NCBI GenBank assembly: GCA_947501845.1
Contig: CANMXP010000029.1
Location: 1 to 47,791 of the forward strand
Source: an uncultured Flavobacteriaceae bacterium
Lineage (GTDB): Bacteria; Bacteroidota; Bacteroidia; Flavobacteriales; Flavobacteriaceae
Direction: 5' to 3'
DNA length: 47,791 nt
Shown here: positions 37,922-47,169 of the stretch, one piece after another
How the letters are laid out: every line of letters begins with the position of its first letter
Position numbering within the stretch: the stretch's first letter is position 1
The notes under the pieces: generated by a model
Databases searched by the model: none
What the model saw: the letters and a program-made list of their open reading frames with translations, nothing else
Told to the model about the DNA's origin: nothing
Program-made: the position numbers and the translations under genes

Positions 37922-39592
37922 ATGGTATCTAGGGTTAAAATAAGTATGGCTATTATTTTTTTTGTCATCGTTTCATCTTGTAAAGGGCAAGAAAAGGCTC
38001 AAATCTGGCAGACTTATGTATCCCAAAAATCTGCTGGGAAGCCAACTCCAATAATAGATTATTCTTATGCAGGGTATGCTTTTGGAGAAACAGGCATACC
38101 AAATAGTACCGTATTAAATTATCCAATTTTTGATGTAACTTCTTTTGGGGCGGTTGCCAATGATACTATTGCTGACGGTTTTGCAATAGCAAAAGCAATA
38201 AAAGCAGCCGAAAAAAACGGTAAAGGGATCGTTTATTTTCCTAAAGGTAGATTTATCGTTAATAAAGGAGAACATACTAGAGGATTTGAAATAAATAGTT
38301 CAAATATAATTTTGAAGGGAGCAGGAGCAGGTCCAGAGGGTACCGAGATTTTTATGCAAGATTATATGAAACATGACAAAAGCTTGTTCAAATGGACTTC
38401 TCCATATATGTTTACTTTTAAACCTGAAAATTTAAATGTCGATACGTTTTGTTCAACAAACCTAGCTGGTAGGCCTTATTCTTATACTTCTAAAATAGTT
38501 AAAGACTCTAAATTAGGTTCTAAAACCATATATGTTGAAAATGCTAAACAGTTTATAGGTCAAACACATATTATTTTGGTCATGCCATATAATAAAGAAT
38601 CAATGGTTGATTTTATGGGGGATTTAGAAACAAGACCACAATGGGAGCGAATCAATAATAAAGGAATAGCAGCAAATGAAATACACAAAATAGTATCAAT
38701 AAAAGAAAATGTGATAACTCTTGAAAAACCTTTGTTAACAGACGTGAAAAAGAAATATGGCTGGTATATAGCACCCCATGAAGTTATTGAAGAGTGTGGT
38801 TTTGAGGATATTCATTTCATTGGTAATTTTCAGGAAAGTTTTGTACATCATAAAAATCAAATTCATGATGGGGGTTGGAAAGGTGTAAAAATGGCTCACG
38901 TATCTAATGGTTGGATAAGCAAATGTGTATTTTCAAATGTTAATAGTGCTGTAGCGATTGTAGGTAGCATAACAACTTCTGTAATGATGAATATTATAAA
39001 TGGTAAGCAAGGTCATGGATCTGTTGAAATGACTTTTGGTACAAGAAACTTTGTCGGTTTATGGAAAGATGATACAGACAAAGGTCAATGGCATGGTATA
39101 GATGCATCTCATCTAGCAGCTGGAAATGTTGCATGGCGTATATATGCTCCAAAAGGAAGAGGGTTCGATTTGCATTCAGGAAATACAAGACAAACCCTTT
39201 ACGATTGCTACGAAGGATACAATATGAGTGGGCATGGTGGAAACTATAAAATGGAGCCTCACCATTTAAAAGGGTTCACATTATGGAATTTTAAGCAGTA
39301 CGGACCAGCGGTAACAAATTATGATTATTGGTCATTACAGCCACGAGAAGATAACTCAAAAAGTCCTTATTGGGGATTTGCAATTACAAATCCTTATATT
39401 ATAGGTTTTCATGGAACTAGTACAACATTTAATGAAGCCAATTTAGGTTATGTTGAGAGTGTTGGAAAGAAAGTGCTGCCAGAATCATTGTACGAAGCAC
39501 AGCTAGCTTATAGGGTAGGAAAACGTCCAGATTGGATTGACGAAGTATTAGAAACATGGAAAAAATGGCATAAAGAAGTTGGTAAAAAGTAA
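37922..39592 (+). CDS. beta-helix lipoprotein, pectate-lyase-superfamily, candidate polysaccharide lyase
   Basis: Numbered from ATG 37922, which gives a clean lipoprotein signal (IVSSC, Cys20); ATG 37898 is eight codons upstream. Residues ~60-120 carry the Pectate_lyase_3 entry motif: VTSFGAVANDTIADGFAIAK then GKGIVYFPKGRFIVN. The later body forms a right-handed beta-helix with conserved HH-K and DGGW and several His/Trp (GIDASHL, HSGN, GFHG). The arrangement looks DUF4955-like, an uncertain memory. It is a clear paralog of the gene at 43627, and the two bracket the haloperoxidase fusion. A lyase role would explain the GH88 gene; hydrolase or epimerase is the alternative. Catalytic residues cannot be named. 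Confidence 0.8.
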   Translation: MVSRVKISMAIIFFVIVSSCKGQEKAQIWQTYVSQKSAGKPTPIIDYSYAGYAFGETGIPNSTVLNYPIFDVTSFGAVANDTIADGFAIAKAIKAAEKNGKGIVYFPKGRFIVNKGEHTRGFEINSSNIILKGAGAGPEGTEIFMQDYMKHDKSLFKWTSPYMFTFKPENLNVDTFCSTNLAGRPYSYTSKIVKDSKLGSKTIYVENAKQFIGQTHIILVMPYNKESMVDFMGDLETRPQWERINNKGIAANEIHKIVSIKENVITLEKPLLTDVKKKYGWYIAPHEVIEECGFEDIHFIGNFQESFVHHKNQIHDGGWKGVKMAHVSNGWISKCVFSNVNSAVAIVGSITTSVMMNIINGKQGHGSVEMTFGTRNFVGLWKDDTDKGQWHGIDASHLAAGNVAWRIYAPKGRGFDLHSGNTRQTLYDCYEGYNMSGHGGNYKMEPHHLKGFTLWNFKQYGPAVTNYDYWSLQPREDNSKSPYWGFAITNPYIIGFHGTSTTFNEANLGYVESVGKKVLPESLYEAQLAYRVGKRPDWIDEVLETWKKWHKEVGKK

Positions 39593-39598
39593 ATTCTT

Positions 39599-42500
39599 AT
39601 GAAAGTCTCTCTCGTTTTAAAATTTGTTTTAGGATTCATTGTAACGAGCCAGGTCGTTGCACAAACATTTCATCGGTCGGAAGTCAATGCTGGCTTAGGA
39701 ATATTATCTGAAAATAATGGTGTTGCTGTAGCCGATTACGATGGAGATCATGATTTGGACTTATTTGTTGTGGCCAAAGCAAAAGATAATAATAGTAAAG
39801 AAATAAGTAAGAGTAGACTGTTTAGAAATAAAGGTAACGGCCAATTTGAAGATGTTACCGAACTTTCGGGCTTGGTAAACTTGTTTCCTTCCAGTGAAAC
39901 AGCAGATTTGTTTGCAGGTCTCGATGGTATAAAGTACGGCGCTTCATGGGGAGATTATGATAATGATGGATTCCCAGATATATTTTTTACCCATTCATTC
40001 AAAATTCAACTTTTCCATAATGAAGGTGATGGTACGTTTATAGAAAGAACGATTGAGGCTGGTTTCGAAAAATACAATTCATGTAGAAATACAAGCGCAA
40101 CATGGTTTGATGTTAATAATGACGGATTTTTAGATATATACATTTCAGATTGGGGAGGCTGTACCAATAATAGCTTTTATATTAATAATGGAGATGGCAC
40201 ATTTAATAATGTTACAAATCAATTTGGAGATGATAATACTAAATTGTCCTATATGAGTGTCCCTTTCGATTTTAATGATGACGGATGGATGGATTTATAT
40301 GTAGCAAATGATAAGAATGAACCCAACGAACTTTTTATAAATAACATGGGTATTGGCTTTGAGGATAAAGCAAGTGAATACAGCGTTAATAATTTTGGGG
40401 ATGATATGGGTATTGCGATTAACGATTATAATAACGATGGTCTTTTTGATTTTTTTGTAACTAATATTGGAGAAAATATACTACTAACCAATCAAGGTAA
40501 TAACACATTCGTAGATGTTGCTATTGGAGAAAATATTAGTAATACAGGTTGGGCATGGGATGTGAATTTTGCCGATTTTGATTTAGATGGCGATGAAGAT
40601 TTATTTGTGGTAAATGGCTTCAGTGCTACAGAATATAATGCGTATTTTAAAAACTTATTGGTAGAAAGCGGTACGGGTTTTTCGAATATTTCTGAACAGG
40701 TGAACCTAAGGGACCTAACAAAAAGTGTAGGATCTACACCATTTGATTATGACAATGACGGAGATTTGGATTTATTCATAACCAATACAGATAGAGCATC
40801 TTTCTTTTATGAAAATCATATTATTAATGAAGTGTCCCCAACTAACCCTCATTGGTTTAAAGTGATATTGCAGGGGACTACATCAAATAGAAATGCCATA
40901 GGAACTAAGCTTACTATAACCACAAATCAAAGTACTGTACATAGATATTATACAGGTCTTGGTTTTCTATCACAAAGTATACTACCTGTTCATTTTGGCT
41001 TGGGAGATGTTTCTTCTATCTCAGAATTAAAAATTGAATGGCCGTCTGGACTTGTAGAGATTCATAACAATTTAGATGTAGATACCCATATTCTAGCAGA
41101 AGAAGGGAATGGTTATACCGTTCTAAACCTTCCAGATGTTAACAAAATAAGAGGATGTACAGACCCTAGTTCTTGTAATTACAACCCAGAAGCAGTTATA
41201 GATAATGGTACATGTACTTATCTGGAATCTAAAGAAATTTCAGGTAAACTAAATGCAAATAATTTAACCACCGAAGTATATGCTTATCCAGTTGCAAACG
41301 ATTCAGAACTTAAATGGTCGGTCTCAGGAGGTAAAATTATTGATAAACGGGCAAATTCAATTACAGTAGAGTGGGGTATTGGGCCTCTGGGTGAAGTTTC
41401 GGTTGTTGAATCAAATTCGACGTGTTCCACACAACCTATTAGACTCGCCGTAAATTTTTCGATTTCTGATGATTATTCGATAGCAAGAATTTGGAATGAA
41501 GCATTATTGCAAGCCATTCGGAACGATTATGCGCGACCAACCGTACATGCTAGAAATCTTTTTCATACCAGTATAGCTATGTACGATTCTTGGGCAATTT
41601 ATGATGAAAAAGCCAAGCCGTATTTAATTGGAAACCAAGTACAGGGTTTTAATAATACATTTAACGGTTTTCAGATAGGTGAAAATATAGAAGAAGATAG
41701 GGATAAAACGATTAGCTATGCAGTATATCGTTTATTGAATCATAGGTTTAAAAACTCTCCTAATAAGGAAGCCACTTATGAAATATTTAATGCTATAATG
41801 AACAATTTAGGATATGATGCCAATGACGATTCAACAGACTATTCAAACGGAAGTCCTTCGGCTTTGGGCAATTTCATAGCAAAAACAATTATAGATTATG
41901 GCCTAATTGATGGATCTAGAGAAGTGAGAGATTACGATAATTCGTTTTATTTACCAATTAATGCACCTTTAGCACCAATTGTTTCTGGAAATGATAATAT
42001 TACAGACCCTAATAGGTGGCAGCCTTTAAGTTTAACCCAATTTATAGATCAAAGTGGAAATTTAGTGGATGGCAGTACACCCGATTTTTTGAGTCCAGAA
42101 TGGGGTGCTGTTAATCCTTTTGCACTTCAGGAGAGCGATAAGAAAACCTTTTCCAGAGATGGAGACGATTATACGGTCTATCATAATCCAAATACACCGC
42201 CTCAATTAAATGTTATGTCTAATGATGTTTCAAGCGAAGCCTATAAATGGGGATTTTCTTTAGTGTCTATTTGGGGGGCTCATTTAGACCCGTTGGATAA
42301 TGTCATTTGGGATATTTCTCCAAAATCTATAGGTAATATAAGCATCGATAATTTCCCTTCTAATTATACAGAATATCCTAATTTTTATAAGGATGTTGAG
42401 GGTGGTGATATTTCGGGAGGGCATTTAGAAAATCCACATACTGGAGCCCCTTACGAGGAACAACTAGTGCCTAGAGGTGATTATGCACGCGTTTTAGCCG

Positions 42501-43585
42501 AATTTTGGGCAGATGGCCCTGATTCTGAAACGCCACCAGGACATTGGTTTACATTATTAAATTATGTAAGTGACCATAGTTTATTTACCAGGAAACTTAA
42601 TGGGAAAGGAGATGCTTTAGATGCATTAGAGTGGGATGTGAAATCATATTTTATAATGGGAGGCACGATGCATGATGCAGCTATTGCTGCTTGGGGGATA
42701 AAAGGTTGGCACGATTACATTAGACCCATTTCGGCTATACGTTACATGGCTGAATTAGGACAGAGCAGCGACTCTGCACGAGACAATTATAATATTGCAG
42801 GAATACCTTTAAAAGAGGGCTATATAGAAGTGGTAGAAGAAAATGACCCACTAGTGGGAAATAATTCTGAACATCTTGGGAAAATAAAATTATATACATG
42901 GAGGGGACATGACTATATTGGTAATCCAGAATCTGATAATGCAGGTGTTGGTTGGATTTTAGCTGAAAATTGGTGGCCCTATCAGCGACCTAGCTTTATT
43001 ACACCTCCATTTGCGGGCTTTGTGTCTGGACATTCTACTTACTCTAGGGCAGCAGCAGAAGTTATGACCTTGTTAACTGGTGATGCATTTTTTCCAGGAG
43101 GCTATGGCGAGTTTATAGCAAGAAAGAATGCGTTTTTAGTCTTTGAAGAAGGCCCAAGTATAGATGTTAAATTACAATGGGCGACTTATAGGGATGCATC
43201 AGACCAATGCAGCTTATCAAGAATTTGGGGAGGTATCCACCCGCCAGCAGACGACATTCCTGGAAGGCTTATTGGTGAGCAAATTGGGGTTGATGCTTAT
43301 GAGTTTGGTGTGCAATATTTTGAAGGGAAGGTAAATGGTAACCAAGAAAGTACAGATTATACCATATATCCAAACCCTATGATTGAAAACACATTATACG
43401 TGACCAATACGAAGGCATCTGATGTTTTTCAAGTATTTGACTTGAAAGGGAGTTTCATTCCAATAGTAGAGATATCTTATAACGACGATACAAAAAATAC
43501 AATGCTCACTTTTTCCAATGCCTTAGTAAATAGTGTTTACCTCTTAAAAATTAATAACCATAGTAAACTTATCATTAAAAGATAG
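39599..43585 (+). CDS. FG-GAP/ASPIC-UnbV repeat protein fused to vanadium-dependent haloperoxidase with T9SS tail
   Basis: A 1328-aa secreted protein. After a signal peptide (to ~VVAQ, 22) come FG-GAP/VCBS repeats with DxDxDG-type calcium loops (DYDGDHDLDLFVVA, DYDNDGFPDIFF; ~30-400), an ASPIC/UnbV module (GLGDVSSISELKIEWPSG, ~435-505), and a cysteine module CTDPSSCNYNPEAVIDNGTC (~520-540). The vanadate-binding haloperoxidase/PAP2 set is complete: K1035-x6-R1042-P1043, S1143-G-H1145, and S1207-R1208-x5-H1214-x3-D1218. The last ~70 residues (YTIYPNPMIENTLYV ... KLIIKR) are a T9SS sorting domain for export. A haloperoxidase uses hydrogen peroxide and halide to make reactive halogen; the same fold also serves acid phosphatases. 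It sits between two paralogous beta-helix genes inside the PUL. The motifs are certain; the halide and target are not. Confidence 0.88.
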   Translation: MKVSLVLKFVLGFIVTSQVVAQTFHRSEVNAGLGILSENNGVAVADYDGDHDLDLFVVAKAKDNNSKEISKSRLFRNKGNGQFEDVTELSGLVNLFPSSETADLFAGLDGIKYGASWGDYDNDGFPDIFFTHSFKIQLFHNEGDGTFIERTIEAGFEKYNSCRNTSATWFDVNNDGFLDIYISDWGGCTNNSFYINNGDGTFNNVTNQFGDDNTKLSYMSVPFDFNDDGWMDLYVANDKNEPNELFINNMGIGFEDKASEYSVNNFGDDMGIAINDYNNDGLFDFFVTNIGENILLTNQGNNTFVDVAIGENISNTGWAWDVNFADFDLDGDEDLFVVNGFSATEYNAYFKNLLVESGTGFSNISEQVNLRDLTKSVGSTPFDYDNDGDLDLFITNTDRASFFYENHIINEVSPTNPHWFKVILQGTTSNRNAIGTKLTITTNQSTVHRYYTGLGFLSQSILPVHFGLGDVSSISELKIEWPSGLVEIHNNLDVDTHILAEEGNGYTVLNLPDVNKIRGCTDPSSCNYNPEAVIDNGTCTYLESKEISGKLNANNLTTEVYAYPVANDSELKWSVSGGKIIDKRANSITVEWGIGPLGEVSVVESNSTCSTQPIRLAVNFSISDDYSIARIWNEALLQAIRNDYARPTVHARNLFHTSIAMYDSWAIYDEKAKPYLIGNQVQGFNNTFNGFQIGENIEEDRDKTISYAVYRLLNHRFKNSPNKEATYEIFNAIMNNLGYDANDDSTDYSNGSPSALGNFIAKTIIDYGLIDGSREVRDYDNSFYLPINAPLAPIVSGNDNITDPNRWQPLSLTQFIDQSGNLVDGSTPDFLSPEWGAVNPFALQESDKKTFSRDGDDYTVYHNPNTPPQLNVMSNDVSSEAYKWGFSLVSIWGAHLDPLDNVIWDISPKSIGNISIDNFPSNYTEYPNFYKDVEGGDISGGHLENPHTGAPYEEQLVPRGDYARVLAEFWADGPDSETPPGHWFTLLNYVSDHSLFTRKLNGKGDALDALEWDVKSYFIMGGTMHDAAIAAWGIKGWHDYIRPISAIRYMAELGQSSDSARDNYNIAGIPLKEGYIEVVEENDPLVGNNSEHLGKIKLYTWRGHDYIGNPESDNAGVGWILAENWWPYQRPSFITPPFAGFVSGHSTYSRAAAEVMTLLTGDAFFPGGYGEFIARKNAFLVFEEGPSIDVKLQWATYRDASDQCSLSRIWGGIHPPADDIPGRLIGEQIGVDAYEFGVQYFEGKVNGNQESTDYTIYPNPMIENTLYVTNTKASDVFQVFDLKGSFIPIVEISYNDDTKNTMLTFSNALVNSVYLLKINNHSKLIIKR

Positions 43586-43626
43586 TCTGCCATTCAATAA
43601 AAGAGCATATACAAATCGATAAAAAA

Positions 43627-45186
43627 ATGAGAGCATTTTCAAGAATCTATGTATTAGTTTTTGCTATTTCATGTACTATTTGGAATTGCAAATCCCAAGG
43701 CTCTAACTTATGGGAAAACTTTAAAGAGACGAAAAAGAATCATTCAGAACCAATACTACCCGATTTCTCCTATACAGGTTATAAGTTTAGTGAGGTTGAA
43801 ATTCCTCATGTAGATTATAAAATATATAACGTCATCGATTATGGTGCTAAACCTGATGATAAAGTTTCGGATAAAAAAGCAATAAAAAAAGCAATAAAAG
43901 CGGCATCAAAAAATGGAAGTGGAATTATCTATTTTCCAAAAGGCAGATATGACATCAATACGAATGCAGATGATGAAAGCATTATTACAATTACATCGTC
44001 AAATATTGTATTTAGAGGTGAAGACCAAAAAAATACAATCTTGTTTTTTGACAGAGACTTACCTCCTGCTGACCCCAAAAAACTATGGACATGCCCGTAT
44101 GCAATCCAAGTTAAAAGTGCAAATAAAGACACTTTTATAACCAAAGTTACTTCAGATTCAAAAAGAGAATCTCATACCATTAAAGTAGATGATGCATCAA
44201 AAATAAAAAAAGGAGACTGGATTATTTTAAAAGTTTTAAATAACGATCCTGAATTGATAAATTACGATTTGGGCGGTTTAAAACCAGATAAAGAATGGAC
44301 TTCTATTTTAAAAAAAGGGGTAAAAGTAAATGAGTATCATCAAGTAGCATTGGTGATAGGGAATACCATTAAAACGGTTGCCCCAATTCATTATGATATT
44401 AAAGCGAAACATCATTGGGAAATACATGATTTCGCACATTTAGACCATGTAGGATTTGAGAATTTAACATTTGAAGGAAACTGGACCAAAAAGTTCGTAC
44501 ACCACAGATCTGCACAGGATGATGGTGGGTGGAGTATTTTAAAAATAGCTAAAGCTGTTAATTCTTGGATTAGAAGTTGCACATTCAAAAATGTTAATAA
44601 TGCTGCAAGTTTCAATCAATCTGCAAATTCGACGGCCATAAATACTACAATAGAGGGATATGTTGGACATAGTGCCATACATGCTTCACGCTCAACAGGT
44701 ATTTTGATAGCGAATTGTGTTGATAAATCAGGAATGCATCATGCATTTGGAGTCGATGGACATGCTACTGGAACTGTTATATGGCGTTCTAGCTATCCTG
44801 CTCATACATCTTTCGAATCGCATGCATCACAACCCCGTTGTACCCTCTTTGATGAAGTTGAAGGCGGATTTTTTCGAGGTAGAGCTGGAGGAGCCAGATT
44901 TAATTTGCCTAATCATGGAAGGTATCTGGTGCTCTGGAATTTTAAAGAAATTGATGAGCCAGAACACGATTTTAGGTTTGTAGCAACCAATACTTGGTTT
45001 TGGCGAATTTCGCCTCCAATTATTGTCGGATTTCATGGAGCAGGAACAACGTTTAAAAAGGATGAGGTTCAAATATTAGAAAGTCTAGGTAGCCCAGTAG
45101 AGCCTGAATCTTTATTCGAAGCACAATTAAAATTAAGATTGGGTGATCTCCCTAAATGGATAATAAGTTTAAAAAACCAGAAGTGA
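43627..45186 (+). CDS. paralogous beta-helix lipoprotein, candidate polysaccharide lyase
   Basis: A 519-aa protein with a lipoprotein-like signal (Cys16 or Cys21, TIWNC/KSQ). It parallels the gene at 37922 throughout: PDFSYTGYKFSEVEIP, VIDYGAKPDDKVSDKKAI, SGIIYFPKGRYDIN, then HHRSAQDDGGW, NVNNAASF, GVDGHATG, PPIIVGFHGAGTTF, and the ending EAQLKLRLGDLPKWI. The shared His, Asp-Gly-Gly-Trp and Gly-Phe-His-Gly features suggest a common active site. It lacks some inserts of the longer copy. One base separates its stop from the sulfatase ATG, so they are surely co-transcribed. Different cleavage preference on one polymer is a plausible reason for keeping two copies. Confidence 0.8.
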   Translation: MRAFSRIYVLVFAISCTIWNCKSQGSNLWENFKETKKNHSEPILPDFSYTGYKFSEVEIPHVDYKIYNVIDYGAKPDDKVSDKKAIKKAIKAASKNGSGIIYFPKGRYDINTNADDESIITITSSNIVFRGEDQKNTILFFDRDLPPADPKKLWTCPYAIQVKSANKDTFITKVTSDSKRESHTIKVDDASKIKKGDWIILKVLNNDPELINYDLGGLKPDKEWTSILKKGVKVNEYHQVALVIGNTIKTVAPIHYDIKAKHHWEIHDFAHLDHVGFENLTFEGNWTKKFVHHRSAQDDGGWSILKIAKAVNSWIRSCTFKNVNNAASFNQSANSTAINTTIEGYVGHSAIHASRSTGILIANCVDKSGMHHAFGVDGHATGTVIWRSSYPAHTSFESHASQPRCTLFDEVEGGFFRGRAGGARFNLPNHGRYLVLWNFKEIDEPEHDFRFVATNTWFWRISPPIIVGFHGAGTTFKKDEVQILESLGSPVEPESLFEAQLKLRLGDLPKWIISLKNQK

Positions 45187-45187
45187 T

Positions 45188-46762
45188 ATGAGTTTTAAAA
45201 TAAAGGTTTTGGTTGTATTAAGTTTGTTCTTTTTCAATTGTCAGGAGACTAAGACTCAAGTTGTAAAAGAAGAAAAGAAACCCAATGTTTTAATTATATT
45301 TCCAGATCAACTTAGAAGATATAGTGCAGGATTTTGGTCTGAGCCTCCGTACAAGCAACATGTTGTAGGCAAACCAGACCCTGTAATAACACCTAATATT
45401 GATAAACTCGCTAAAAACGGTGTGGTTTTTACACGAGCAGTTAGTAACTACCCTCTTTGTAGCCCCTATCGTGGCATGCTGATGTCTGGTATGTATCCAG
45501 AGCAAAACGGTATTTGGAACAATTGTAAAGTGGGAAGAACTCATAGTTTAAAAGATGATATAGCAACCATCCCCGATTTGTTTTTAAATGCAGGATATAA
45601 CACCTCGTATATTGGTAAATGTCATTGGTTGAAAAATGACCCGTTGTTTGATGAAAAGGGGACCTATATAGGTTCGGTAGAAGCACCAGGGGGGCATCAT
45701 ATAAATCCATACGACACATATATTCCACCAGGAAAGACACGCCATGGCATAGAATATTTTTATCAAGCTATTAAGGACGAACATTTCAATCCGCATATTT
45801 ATTCTAATGATTCAGCAGCAATTGGAGGCAAAAAAGACGGTGAATTATATTTGCCGAAAATATTTTCACCAAAAAATGAATCACAAATCATAATTAATTA
45901 TTTAAGAAATAAAAGAGGACAAAGAGATAATAATAAACCTTTTTGTATGATTTGGTCCATGAACCCTCCTCACAGCCCTTGGGATGATAAAAACACAGAT
46001 ATGGCTACTTTAAAAAAGCATTATGGTGCAGATAAATTTCCTGAGCTTAATGATAAACTATTGGTTCGTGATAATGTAGATAAAGAAGTAGGGAGCTATG
46101 TAAGGCATTATTTTGCTAACGTAACAAGCTCCGATCACTACATTGGTTTGGTAATTAATGAATTGGAAAAATTAGGAGAACTAGATAATACCATCGTGAT
46201 TTTTAGTTCAGACCATGGAGAAATGCTAGGGAGTCATGGTAAAAAAGGTAAAAATACAGTAGAAATAGAATCTACAGCTGTTCCATTTGTTGTACATTGG
46301 CCAAAAGGATTGAAGTCTGGAATTAACGATCTGCTCTTAAGTGTTCCTGATGTATTGCCAACAGCAATGGGATTGGCAGGTATAGAAAATCAAATACCTA
46401 AAGAAGTTGAAGGGACTAACTTTGCATCATTACTACAAAATGAAAGGAATAACGATGTAAAGAAACCTAAGGCTGTTTTGTTCATGTTAGGGAATTCAAG
46501 AGGTGTTTTGACCAATAGATACTCATTGTGTTTAAAAGAAAATAAAAAGCAATGGGATATGCCAGAAGCGATAAGTATCGAAGAGGCTTTTTTATATGAT
46601 AATCAAGTAGACCCCTATCAGTTAAATAAAATTGATATTGAAGAAAAGCCTAAAATTTCAAAAGAATTATTGTTAGAGTTAGCTAAACTTCTGAAAAAAA
46701 CAAACGACCCATGGTACCAAGATAAAAGATATAGTAGTATCATCCCATATGCTGAAATTTAA
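45188..46762 (+). CDS. S1-family sulfatase, lipoprotein
   Basis: A 524-aa formylglycine-dependent sulfatase with lipobox-like FFNC (Cys18). C91 in C-S-P-Y-R is the residue converted to formylglycine by the maturing enzyme. Metal and phosphate-like site features follow: LIIFPDQLRR near the N-terminus, and FSSDHGEMLGSHGKKGK (DH metal ligands with the following Lys) near residues 340-356. Length is normal. It removes sulfate from algal sugar residues before glycosidases act. It begins one base after the beta-helix gene stop and closes the enzyme operon. S1 subfamily and the sulfated sugar cannot be told by eye. The maturase gene is not in the window. Confidence 0.95.
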   Translation: MSFKIKVLVVLSLFFFNCQETKTQVVKEEKKPNVLIIFPDQLRRYSAGFWSEPPYKQHVVGKPDPVITPNIDKLAKNGVVFTRAVSNYPLCSPYRGMLMSGMYPEQNGIWNNCKVGRTHSLKDDIATIPDLFLNAGYNTSYIGKCHWLKNDPLFDEKGTYIGSVEAPGGHHINPYDTYIPPGKTRHGIEYFYQAIKDEHFNPHIYSNDSAAIGGKKDGELYLPKIFSPKNESQIIINYLRNKRGQRDNNKPFCMIWSMNPPHSPWDDKNTDMATLKKHYGADKFPELNDKLLVRDNVDKEVGSYVRHYFANVTSSDHYIGLVINELEKLGELDNTIVIFSSDHGEMLGSHGKKGKNTVEIESTAVPFVVHWPKGLKSGINDLLLSVPDVLPTAMGLAGIENQIPKEVEGTNFASLLQNERNNDVKKPKAVLFMLGNSRGVLTNRYSLCLKENKKQWDMPEAISIEEAFLYDNQVDPYQLNKIDIEEKPKISKELLLELAKLLKKTNDPWYQDKRYSSIIPYAEI

Positions 46763-47169
46763 AATATATGAGCATAAATGGATATCTTGATTAAAAGATT
46801 ATTTGGAGCATTATCAGATATAAAATGCTACATCAAGTTTTAACCGTACAAACTGATTATTCTAATAGGGCAGTTTTGTATTGGGTATAAGGTTTTGAAA
46901 TACAAGGAAGTATTACTTATTGAATTTCAGATTCAAAAAAGATAAATACTACTTGGAAAGTATTTGTGAACTAAATATTAACCATAAAGAGATATCTCTA
47001 CCCCTACGGGTTCATCTTAAATTTCAATCTTTGTTTTTCCGTTAAACGCTATCCAATTTATTATTAACTAATAGAGAACTAATTAAAGATTAAAAGTTGG
47101 TTTTTTGTTAATTGGTTTAGCGTTATGTAGGTTTTTATGGAACACTAACAAAAATAAAATCTTAAAAAA
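46763..47169. other. non-coding gap before GH97
   Basis: No credible gene is seen in these 407 bases. The last ~70 bases hold a consensus-like promoter (47104-47135). No strong hairpin ends the sulfatase transcript, so some read-through into the next gene is possible. Confidence 0.5.
47104..47135 (+). promoter_or_regulatory. candidate promoter of the GH97 gene
   Basis: TTTG (47104-47107), 20 bases, then TAGGTTTT (47128-47135) fit TTTG-N20-TAnnTTTG with one mismatch. It lies 34 bases before the TTG start at 47170. It indicates separate transcription from the upstream sulfatase operon. Confidence 0.55.

Noticed and set aside
41461-43330. Plain PAP2 acid phosphatase instead of haloperoxidase
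   Set aside because: Not excluded, but the large size, secreted form and the K-x6-RP/SGH/SR-x5-H-x3-D spacing fit the bacterial vanadium haloperoxidase group better.
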